Below, in pieces: positions 26,573 through 36,500 of a stretch of 64,000 bases of DNA. This DNA comes from Beaufortia kweichowensis (taxonomy: Eukaryota > Chordata > Actinopteri > Cypriniformes > Gastromyzontidae). Within the stretch, counting starts at the first letter, position 1. Every line of letters begins with the position of its first letter. Position numbers and translations under genes: made by a program. The notes beneath the pieces were generated by a model that did not search any database, was not told the origin of the DNA, and worked only from the letters and a program-made list of their open reading frames with translations. The stretch lies in NCBI GenBank assembly GCA_019155185.1, contig CM032814.1:14545047-14609046 (forward strand), written 5' to 3'.

Positions 26573-29500
26573 ATGGATTGTCTTTCAGCAACAAACGTAC
26601 ACTTTTCCCTCAGTGTCTTTCAGAAGATCAATGAAGGAAACACGTCAGCAAATGTCTTTTATTCTCCTTTAAGTCTCTCTGCGGCTCTTTCTATGCTCTC
26701 GCTCGGGGCAGCTGGAAACACAGCCGCACAGATGTCTCAGGTGAGGCTTAAGTGATGCGCAGGTGTCTCAGGTGAGGCTTAAGTGATGCGCAGGTGTCTC
26801 AGGTGAGGCTTAAGTGATGCGCAGGCGTCTCCGGTGAGGCTTAAGCGATGCGCAGGCGTCTCAGGTGAGGCTTAAGCGATGCGCAGGCGTCTCAGGTGAG
26901 GCTTAAGCGATCGCGAAGGCGTCTCAGGTGAGGCTTAAGCGTCGCGCAGGCGTCTCAGGTGAGGCTTAAGCGATGCGCGCAGGCGTCTCAGGTGAGGCTT
27001 AAGCGACGCGCAGAAGCGTCTCAGGTGAGGCTTAAGCGATGCGCGAAGGCGTCTCAGGTGAGGGCTAAAGCGATGCGCGCAGGCGTCTCAGGTGAGGCTT
27101 AAGTGATGCGCAGGCGTCTCAGGTGAGGCTTAAGCGATGCGCAGGCGTCTCAGGTGAGGCTTAAGTGATGCGCAGGCGTCTCAGGTGAGGCTTAAGCGAT
27201 GCGCAGGCGTCTCAGGTGAGGCTTAAGTGATGCATGAAGGCGTCTCAGGTGAGGCTTAAGCGATGCGCGCGCAGGCGTCTCAGGTGAGGCTTAAGTGATG
27301 CCAGGCGAGGTGAGGCTTAAGAGATGCGTGTCTCAGGTGAGGCTTAAGCGATCATGCAGGTGAGGCTTAAGTGATGCTCAGGTCTCAGGTGAGGCTTAAG
27401 TGATGCGCAGGCGTCTCAGGTGAGGCTTAAGAGCGATGCGCAGGCGTCTCAGGTGAGGCTTAAGTGATGCGCAGGCGTCTCAGGTGAGGCTTAAGCGATG
27501 CGCAGGCGTCTCAGGTGAGGCTTAAGCGATGCGCCAGGCGTCTCAGGTGAGGCTTAAGCGATGCGCGCAGGCGTCTCAGGTGAGGCTTAAGCGATGCGCT
27601 TGGCGTCTCAGGTGAGGCTTAAGCGATGCGCGCAGGCGTCTCAGGTGAGGCTTAAGTGATGCGCAGGCGTCTCAGGTGAGGCTTAAGTGATGCGCAGGCG
27701 TCTCAGGTGAGGCTTAAGCGATGCGCAGGCGTCTCAGGTGAGGCTTAAGCGATGCGCAGGCGTCTCAGGTGAGGCTTAAGCGATGCGCAGGCGTCTCAGG
27801 TGAGGCTTAAGCGATGCGCAGGCGTCTCAGGTGAGGCTTAAGAGATCGCCAGGTGTCTCAGGTGAGGGCTTAAGCGTCGCAGGAAGCGTCTCAGGTGAGG
27901 CTTAAGCGCGATGCGCAGGCGTCTCAGGTGAGGCTTAAGCGATGCGCAGGCGTCTCAGGTGAGGCTTAAGAGATGCGCAGGCGTCTCAGGTGAGGCTTAA
28001 GAGATGCGCAGGCGTCTCAGGTGAGGCTTAAGTGATGCGCAGGTGTCTCTGGTGAGGCTTAAGTGATGCGCAGGCGTCTCAGGTGAGGCTTAAGTGATGC
28101 GCAGGTGTCTCAGGTGAGATTTTGGATGACAGCACATCTGTTTGTGCTAATGTTGAGAGTGCTTATAGACACACATATATTTCTGCTTGTAGATTTTTTC
28201 TAAGCTGAGAAAACAAAACGGATCAATATATTGAACAATATAAATAGTGTGTTTGCTTACTGGGTTACTGGTTTGGTTTTGGGTGTGTCTGTTATCACTG
28301 CCTCAGTATGTACTTTGAATAAAGTGATAAAGTAGGTGTGACTCTCTCTCCTGTCTCTGAAGTAGGCTATCTGTACTGTAATTCACCACTTTATGACAGG
28401 CAGTTGCATGTGGCTTCAGGGCAGTAAATCTAAAGTTCAGGGTGTGTAACCACAGGATTTAACCTACTGACAATTACATGAACATGTTAAGCGAAACAAG
28501 CAACATTGAAATAATAGGCTAACTTTATCAAAGCTTTTGAGTTTAAAATATATTTCAGTGAACTGAAGCAATAACAACAAGTTCTGACACTTTAGTGTAT
28601 TTTTCAGCCTCAAGTTGCTTAATGAATCTGCTCACATTGATTTAATATGTATATCAGCCAGATAAGCCACCATCTGCTACAGAGACATTTGAAAAGAAAG
28701 TAAAATTGCCAATTTTTATAACCACAGGGTCAAAGGGCATCATAGTAATAACATGCCGTGTCAGCAGGGTGGCATACAATGTTTTTTCTTTGTTTGTTTT
28801 TTTGCTGAATTTTAAAAGTAGGTGACCTATAAACAGTCTCCTTTATGTTTGTAATTTAGTTGTATTTATTGTCTATTCTTGGTGTTGATTAGCGTCAGTT
28901 TTTCAATGATTTCTTTAACCCTAACAGTTAAATATAACTCTTCTCCATGAAATATGTGTTGTTTAGATGCTTCTTTAGCACATGCTGTATAGTTTTCTGA
29001 ATGTTTTGTACCAGCTCAAAGCTTGAGGATTGGGCTTGGGATCTTTCCTTTATCCGGCACATGTTTGCTCAGAGAAGTTTTCACTTTTGAAACTTGTGGC
29101 ATAAACATTTCAACATCATACAGTAACATGTTTTTACTGTTTGTCTGCAGGCTTTGCATTTTTCCAAAGCAGAGGGGGATATACATGTTAGTTTCAACAA
29201 ACTCATGAGTGAGCTAAACAAAGTGGAAGTTCCATATACTCTGAGTCTAGCCAGTTGTCTATATGGAGAGCAGTCCTACCAGTTTGTTGAGGTGAGATCA
29301 GTTTAGAAACATTCTGTTTACTATAGGACTGTAATGGTTGTCCAACAATGCTGTTAGTCATTAGTTATTTCCCTCTTTTTTTATTTTTAGAAATTTCTTA
29401 GTGACACAAAGCGACACTATCAGGCTGGACTGGAGACTGTGGACTTTATAAAGAATCCAGAAGCTGCACGAGTCAACATCAACAACTGGGTGGAGAAAAA

Positions 29501-31236
29501 TACTCAAGGTAAAAACCCATCATGAACGACCCACGTCAGACATGCAGCACGACCCACGTCAGACATGCAGCACGACCCACGTCAGACATGCAGCACGACC
29601 CACGTCAGACATGCAGCACGACCCACGTCAGACATGCAGCACGACCCACGTCAGACATGCAGCACAGATTAAACAAAAGCAACACATTTGTCTGTTATAT
29701 TTGTATCTTAAAGGGGTAGTTCACCCAAAAATAAAAAATGATGTCATAATCTTTTCACCCTTATATCTTTCAATCCCTGTATATGACTCTTTGTTTTGTG
29801 GAACCCAAAAGCAGATATTTTACAAAACACTGGTTACCGGCACCCATTGACTTCCATTGTACATTGTGTTCATGCTATGAAAGTGAATGGGTGCCGGTAA
29901 CCAGCGTTTTGAAAAATGTCTTCTGTGTTCTGCTGAAGCAAGAAAGTCACACAGGTTTGACATGACATGAGGATGAGTAAATGATCAAATATTTTTCATT
30001 TTTTGGTGAACTATCCCTTTAAGGCAACAATTTTATCATCAATAAACTCTCTATCCCTTATTCTCATTTTGGCCAGAAACATTCAGACATGCAATGTCAT
30101 TAAAAATATGTCATTTAATTTGACGTAACGTTTTTGCAGTAGTTAATTTATAATTATAGAGAAAATCAAGAATCTGCTGGCAGAAGGAGATGTTGATGTA
30201 CTGACGAGACTCGTGTTGGTGAATGCCATTTACTTCAAGGGGAACTGGGAGAGAAAATTCCAAGCGGAAAGAACCGCAGAGGAGCAGTTTAAGTTGAAAA
30301 AGGTAAAAATTGTTTTTTTTTATCAGGTATGAGTATTATCCTAACACAGACTAGTCATGATTAATGCCCCTGAACACTTTATTTAATAACTAAATAATGA
30401 ATTGGGTTTCTAAGAAGCTTGTTGAACTTTAAAATTGTGATTGATCGTGGATGAGCAGCATAAACATCGATCATCAGTAACTACGTCACTCTGATATCAC
30501 AGCATGTTTATATAATATTGGTGGTTGACAGAATGAAACAAAGCCCGTACAGATGATGCATCAGAAGGCCAAGTTTCCTCTAGCCTTCATTCCTGATGTG
30601 AACTGTCAGATCTTGGAGCTGCCGTATGTTGGTAAAGATCTCAGCATGTTGATCATGCTTCCAAATGAGATGGAGGACGACACCACCGGCCTTCAAAGGG
30701 TAAGAATGTTTTTCAGTAAATAATGGAAATTTTTTTACGATTACAATGTTTGTAGCGTTCGTACACATCCTGCTGTCTACGGTACACCTTGTCTGCTTTT
30801 TCACACAATAACACTACCATTCACTGCCCAGCTGGAGAAAGCACTGACCTACGAGAACTTCATGGAGTGGACCCGACCAGACATGATGGATGTTCTGGAA
30901 GTTGAGGTGTCACTGCCCAGATTCAAGATGGAGGAGACCTACGACATGAAAGGTCTACTGGTCAGCCTGGGAATGGTGGACGCATTTGATTTTCAGAAGG
31001 CCAATTTCTCAGCCATGTCTCCCAGCAATGATCTGGTGCTGTCTAAGGTGGTGCATAAATCCTTCCTTGAAGTGAACGAAGAGGGAACAGAGGCTGCTGC
31101 GGCCACTGGCGCAGTCATGATGATGCGCTGCCTTATGCGTCCAGAGCGATTCAATGCCGACCATCCTTTTCTTTTCTTCATACGTCACAATCCCAGCAAG
31201 ACCGTACTGTTCTACGGGCGCCTGTGCTCTCCTTGA
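26573..31236 (+). CDS. serpinb6: Clade B serpin, serpin B6-like serine protease inhibitor
   Basis: This is an intracellular (ov-)serpin of 380 residues without a cleaved N-terminal signal peptide, as in clade B. Coding exons: 26573-26740 (acceptor before 26564), 29151-29291, 29391-29508, 30160-30302, 30532-30699 and 30832-31236. All have GT-AG boundaries and compatible phases. Conserved serpin segments include NVFYSPLSLSAALSMLSLGA, GNTAAQMSQ, LVLVNAIYFKGNW, FKMEETYDM, and the C-terminal HPFLFFIRHNPSKTVLFYGR. The reactive loop hinge is EEGTEAAAATGAV, with the small residues needed for loop insertion, so it should be inhibitory. Counting from the hinge puts P1-P1' at Arg-Cys within VMMMRC, the arrangement of mammalian SERPINB6, whereas SERPINB1 has Cys-Met. 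A trypsin-like target is therefore likely. Teleost naming within the B1/B6 group is uncertain. Confidence 0.93.
26735..28119 (+). repeat. 31-bp minisatellite built from the serpin exon 5' splice site (~44 copies)
   Basis: The unit is about 31 bp and reads TCTCAGGTGAGGCTTAAG followed by (C/T)GATGCGCAGGCG. The first copy overlaps the end of the first coding exon (ATGTCTCAG|GTGAGG). Every later copy reproduces the exon end plus donor. Span divided by unit length gives about 44 copies. Variants are mostly one- or two-base changes, with a few truncated units near 27300-27390. There are no unique spacers, so it is not CRISPR-like. Confidence 0.95.
28120..29150 (+). other. Remainder of the serpin intron, nothing recognised
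   Basis: AT-rich intronic sequence after the minisatellite. It ends in a usable polypyrimidine tract and CAG before the next coding exon. Open frame 29023-29208 runs into that exon by chance. Confidence 0.5.
29524..29664 (+). repeat. 23-bp minisatellite, six copies, just inside a serpin intron
   Basis: Six nearly perfect copies of ACGACCCACGTCAGACATGC (plus AGC) start about 15 bases after the donor at 29509. The unit length of 23 rotates the reading frame, so the open frames crossing it are artefacts. Confidence 0.95.
29708..30022. mobile_element. TTAA-flanked MITE with foldback interior
   Basis: The left end TTAAAGGGGTAGTTCACCC and the right end GGTGAACTATCCCTTTAA are inverse copies, both including TTAA, which would be the target of a piggyBac-type element. 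The interior contains another long inverted pair (GGTTACCGGCACCCATTGAC and GTGAATGGGTGCCGGTAACC), so the element can fold into a hairpin. It has no coding capacity. It sits in the serpin intron between 29508 and 30160. Confidence 0.8.
31078..31134 (+). other. Serpin reactive centre loop
   Basis: The segment encodes the hinge EEGTEAAAATG (P17 to P7) followed by AVMMMRCL. Counting from the hinge Thr at P14 places Arg at P1 and Cys at P1'. Alanines at P12-P9 and Thr at P8 fit an inhibitory serpin. Specificity for Arg-cleaving proteases is inference from family knowledge. Confidence 0.85.
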
Positions 31237-31601
31237 CCTACTCCCGCTCATGTCACTACTTCACCATAAAAACTTTTTATTTGCTTTAATTCCTGTGTAG
31301 TTTCCTTTATAGAAAAATTGTGAGAGAAACTGTCTACATCCTTTTACTATAACAACATTATAAAAAACGAAATGTATAGGTAAATGTGAAGTGTTTGAGA
31401 ATATCAATTTCCCAGAGACCTGGAAAAGAGTGAAAATCACGTATCGTGTATGTGATGGCATGCTCAAGGTGTATTTGGATATATGACGTCACATCTGATA
31501 ATCTATGAAACAACCTGAAAGCTTAAATGTCCTATGGAACTGATATTGAAGATGTTTGGGGACCTTATGTCCTAGTATGGAAATTGCTTGGGACTATCTA
31601 T
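31237..31601 (+). other. Serpin 3' UTR and downstream flank
   Basis: AT-rich sequence after the stop codon. No canonical AATAAA was found before the hAT remnant. The nearest, at 31754-31759, lies inside that element, which may supply the polyadenylation signal. This is inference only. Confidence 0.4.
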
Positions 31602-32811
31602 ATCCTAAATGGGGATGGGTACCGAAACCCGGTATTAAACTAGCCCTGGTGCTAAATTATGAAAGACCGAAGTATCAATAAGCTCTGACGCTATCGGTTC
31701 TGCTTTCGGTACTGGAGAAATTAAGAAAATCCATGTCCTGTTTATTAATGCTAAATAAACGTTATCTTGCGCATTTTAACTGTCCAACCATTTTTAATTT
31801 ACGATAATAGCCTATTTAGACATTTACCTGCATTTTTATACATCATGTGTGAAATGTCCCTGTCTGTCCCTGAGTACACTGAGTGCGCGCGCACGCACAC
31901 AACACGAAAGCTCGCGCACACAACACGAAAGCTCGCGCTTAATAGAGTGATGATGGCGGAGAGAAGCAAACGGTGTAAAGTATGTTTACATTTCACTCGA
32001 GTGGATGCAGACAATGATCATTACAACACGTGCAACAAGATCTTAGAAACACAAGCAATCCGTCAAAACATCTTTCTAAAGTTCATCATGTGCGGACAGA
32101 GAAAGTTTTCGACTGTCTAGTTAGTTCATCATCCACCTCCTCAGGTAAATATACTAGCAGTCTTCCCAAATAATAACGACATAAGCATCCTATAAGGTCT
32201 CTCTAAATTAGTATTTAATCATTTAATAAATACATCACGTTCAGTTAAATTATGAATAACCTACGTATTTTTTCTGCAGTAAGCTAAATGAATCATAGAC
32301 ATTAAAAATGACTTTACAGTACTGCATTTACAAATAGATGAATAAGAATAAACTATGCTTATTAAGAAATGATCAAGTAGAAATGACCTAATAATGAATT
32401 TGTAGTGATGAAATACATACACTTAAATCTTGTAGTGTACATTACAAGTAGTTTCAAACATGTATAAGTTTTAAGTCCAGTTCTTCTGCAGTCTACATGA
32501 CCCAACTGTGCTGCTTTAAAGCACTGGACATTCTTTTACAAAAGAAATGATTTATTTGATTTATTTTGTTTGTATAATATATATTTGCTCAAACATTGCT
32601 GTTTGTTAGGCTATAGATAATTATTTTATTTTTCATTAAAAAAATAAAGTGTTAATTCTGTTCTAAATTTGTTTTTTTTATTGTTTTTTTTTATTAAAAA
32701 CACAACAAAAAGTATCAATAAGAGTACCGTTAAAGTACCGGATCGATAAGTGGTATCGATAAAAGTAGTAATACCGTTAAAACCTTAACGATACCCATCC
32801 CTAATCCTAAA
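31602..32811. mobile_element. hAT-type DNA transposon remnant with intact 8-bp target duplication
   Basis: An exact 8-bp direct duplication ATCCTAAA (31602-31609 and 32804-32811) flanks a 1194-bp element. The termini are TGGGGATGGGTACC and, inverted, TAGGGATGGGTATC. An 8-bp duplication and these termini fit the hAT superfamily. An internal plus-strand frame near 31950-32120 contains a degraded BED zinc-finger-like stretch (KVCLHFTRVDADNDHYNTCN), the usual N-terminal part of a hAT transposase. The rest of the transposase is missing, so the copy is an internally deleted derivative. Confidence 0.85.
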
Positions 32812-33269
32812 CAATCATAAAACTCATATTTGCATAATGTAATGATGTTGTTTAGTTGACTGTCAGCTTACATACCACTGAACTGGATGTAAAAGGAGGT
32901 TGTCCTGTATCTCACACCTGTGAGCGTGAAGCTGACTTCTGCTTGGCAAAACTACAAAGATTTTTCTTTGTGAATTTTCTTCAGTTTACTTAATTTCTGA
33001 CTCATGGTCTTCATTCAATCATAACTTGTCTATGGGTCTTAACTGTATTTCCCATACAACATATACTGTATGTACATATAGAATAATATACACATCTCAG
33101 AGCAACTGCTATTGCTCTCACCATCCTGTTGTATATATTGACATGACATTGAAGTTTTAATTTTTCACAGTACTCTTTGCATAATAACAGGTTTTCTTTA
33201 GCATCCTAATCTTTAGAGACTGGGGTGTTTTGCAGCAATCATTAATCATGTTAATGATTATATCTGCCC
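32812..33269. other. Intergenic DNA up to the first assembly gap
   Basis: Unique-looking AT-rich sequence. Nothing is recognised. Confidence 0.5.
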
Positions 33270-33369
33270 NNNNNNNNNNNNNNNNNNNNNNNNNNNNNNN
33301 NNNNNNNNNNNNNNNNNNNNNNNNNNNNNNNNNNNNNNNNNNNNNNNNNNNNNNNNNNNNNNNNNNNNN
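33270..33369. other. Assembly gap of 100 N
   Basis: Exactly 100 N, a conventional placeholder of unknown true length. It separates gene-bearing DNA on the left from a telomere-like array on the right. Confidence 0.99.
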
Positions 33370-34700
33370 CTTTGAATTTTAATTAATTTTGAATCCTTAA
33401 TTTAGACTTTAATCCTGACCTTGACCCGAATTTTAATTTGAATTTTGAATTTTGAATTTGAATTTGAATCGACTTGACCTGAATTTAATTTGACCTTTGA
33501 CCTGAATTTAATTGAATTTTAACTTTGACTTTGAATTTGAATTTTAATTTTGAATTTGAATCCTTGACCTTTAATTTAATGACCTTTGAATTTGAATTTT
33601 GAATTTTGAACTTTTAACTTCTAATTTTAATTTTGAATTTTGAATTTTAACTTTTAACTTTAACTTTGAATTTTGAATTTTAACCTAAATTTGAATTTTG
33701 AACTTCTAATTTTGAATTTTGAATTTGAACTTTAACTTTAACTTTAATTTTAAATTTAATTTCCTAAATCTGAATTCGACTTAAATTTTAACTTTACTTC
33801 CTAATTTTGAATTTTAATTTTAATCTTCAATTTTAACCTTAAATTTAATTTTAATTTTGACTCTTGGAATTTCTAACTTTAACTTTAATTTTAAATTTAA
33901 TTTTAATTTTAATTCCTAATTTCAACTTAATTTTAACTTTAATTTGAATTTCCTAATTTTAATTTTAATTTTAACTTTAACTTTAATTTTAACTTTTAAC
34001 TTAACCCCTAATTTTAACTTTAATTTTAACTTTAATTTTTAATTTAACTCTAACTTTAATTTTAATTTTAATTTAACTTGAATTTTAATTTTAATTTTTC
34101 TAACTTAATTTGAATTTTAATTTTAATTTTAATTTGAATTTAACTCCTAATTTTAAATTTAATAACTTTAATTCTAATTTTAACTTTAACTTTAATTTTG
34201 AATTTTAAATTTAAATTTAACTTTAACCTTTGAATTTTAATTTGAATTTTGAATTTTGAATTTTGAATTTTAATTTTAATTCCTAAATTTGAATTTTAAT
34301 TTTGAATTTTGAATCCTGACTTTAACTCTAATTTTGAATTTTAATTTTAATTTTGAATTTTAATTTTAATTTTAATTTTAAATTTTAATTTCTAATTCTA
34401 ATTTTGAATTTTAATTTTAATTTTGAATTTTAATTTTAATTTTAATTTTAGACCTTTAACTTTAATTTTAACTTTAATTTTAATTTTAATTTTGAATTTT
34501 AATTTTAATTTTAATTCTTTAACTTTGAATTTTGAATCCTGAATTTTAACTCATTTAATCCTGAATCTACTGAATTTTAAATTTTAAATTTCTAATTTGA
34601 ATTTTGAATTTTAATTTTAACTCCTAATTTTAATTTTAGACTTTTAATTTTAACTTTAACTTCCTAATTTCTAATTTAATTCCCTGAATTTTGAATTTTA
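33370..34700. repeat. TTTTAA/TTTGAA hexamer-like low-complexity array
   Basis: Almost pure (A/G)ATTTT-AATTTT units with occasional CTTTAA and CCTAA. It grades without a boundary into the next segment, suggesting the same telomere-like array with a different dominant variant, or a systematic base-calling bias. Confidence 0.85.
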
Positions 34701-36500
34701 ATTTTAACTTGAATTTTAACTTTTAATTTTAATTTTGAATTTTAATCTCGTAATCTCCTTAACTTTAATTTCTAATTTTAACTTTAACTCCTGAATTTAA
34801 GGATTTAAATTTGACTCCTAACTTTTAACTTCTAACCCTAACTTCTAACTTCTGAATCAATTTAATGACCTAACTTCTTAAATCTCGAACTTCCTAACCC
34901 TAACTTCTAACACCCTAACTTTAATTTCTAACTTTGAATTTCTAACTCCCTAACTCCTAATTCCTAACCCTAACTTTAACTCTAACTTAACTTTAAATTT
35001 AACTCCTAACTTAACTCCTAACCTAACCCTAACTCCTAATTCCCTAAATTTCCTAACTTTGAATTTCTAACTTCCTAACTCCTAACTTCTGAATTTGAAT
35101 TCCTAATTCCTAACTTTCTAAATTCTAACTTTAACTCCTAACTTTAACTCCTAATCTAATCCTAAACCCTAACCCTAACTCTTAATCCTTAACGACCTAA
35201 CCCTAACTTTAATTTTTAATTTCTTAACTTTAACTTTACCTCCTAACTCTAACTGAACTTTAAACTTAACTCCTAATCCCTAACTGACCCTGAACTCCTA
35301 ATTTTAACTTTAATCCTAACTTCTAATTCCCTAGACCTTTAATCTGACCTTTGACCTTAACTTCCTAACTTTAACTCCTGAATCCTAACTCCTAATCCTA
35401 ACTCTAAATTTTAACTCTTAACTCCTAACCCCTAACTTCTTAATCTAACCTGACCTAACCCTAACTTTAACCTTAACTCCTAACTCCTAACCTCCTAACT
35501 TTTAACTTCTAACTCCCTAACTTCCAACTTCTAATCTCTAACTCCTAATAACTTTAACCTTTAACTTTGAAACTCTAATCCCTAACTTTAACTTCCCTAA
35601 CTCTAACTCCTAACTCCTAACTCCTAACTCCTAACTCTACTCCTAACTTGTAACTTTAAACTCCTAATCCTAACCTAAAATCCTAACTCCTAACCCTAAC
35701 CCTAACTTAACCCCACCCTCTTAACTCCTAACTTCCTAACTTTAACCTTAACTCCTAACCCTAACTTTAACCTACCCTAACTTCCTAACTTTAACCCCTA
35801 ACTTCTAACTCCCTAACTTCTAACCCCTTTAACTTAACTTTAACTTTAAACTTTAACTCCTAATCTTTAACTCCTAAATTTTAAATCCTAACTTTAACTC
35901 CTAACTTTAACTTAACTTTTAACTTCCTAACTCCTAATCCCAATCCTAACTCTCTAACCCCTAAACCTAACTTTAACTTCCTAACTTCCTAACTTTAACT
36001 TTAACTTTAACTCCTAACTTTTGAATCTTTAATTTTAACCTAACTCTCCTTAACTTTAACTTTTAATCTTAACTTTCTTTAACTCCTAACTTTAACTCCT
36101 AACTTTAACTTTAATCCCTAACTCCTAACTCCTAAAACCTACTTAACTTCTTTAACTCTAACTCCTAACTCCTAACTTTAACTTTAATCTCTCAATCCCT
36201 AACTCCTAATCCTAACTTTAACTTAACCTTTAACTTCTAACTCCTAACTTCCTAACTCTTAACTCTAACTCCAACTTTAACTTTAACTCCTAACTTTAAT
36301 TTCTAACTTCTAATTCTAACTTAATCCTAACTTTAACTCCTAACCCTAACTTCTAACTTTAACCTAACTTTTAACCTTCTAACTTTAACTCCTAACTCCT
36401 AACTTTAACTCCTAACTCCTAACCTAACTCCTAACTTAACTTCTTAAACTTTAACTTAACTCCTAACTTCTTAACTCCTAACTCCCAATTAACTTCCAAT
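34701..36500. repeat. Transitional CTTTAA/CTCCTAA telomere-like array
   Basis: Mixed CTTTAA, CTTCTAA, CTCCTAA and CCCTAA units. The proportion of C increases from left to right. No gene is seen. Confidence 0.85.

Noticed and set aside
26735..28119. CRISPR-like direct repeat array
   Set aside because: Units are contiguous with no unique spacers and lie in a vertebrate intron, so it is a minisatellite.
29522..29850. Plus-strand frames with HDPRQTCSTTHVR-type repeats
   Set aside because: Product of the 23-bp minisatellite, running on into a MITE. No splice signals or homology.
30993..31251. Minus-strand frames across the last serpin exon
   Set aside because: Antisense shadows of a clear plus-strand serpin exon.
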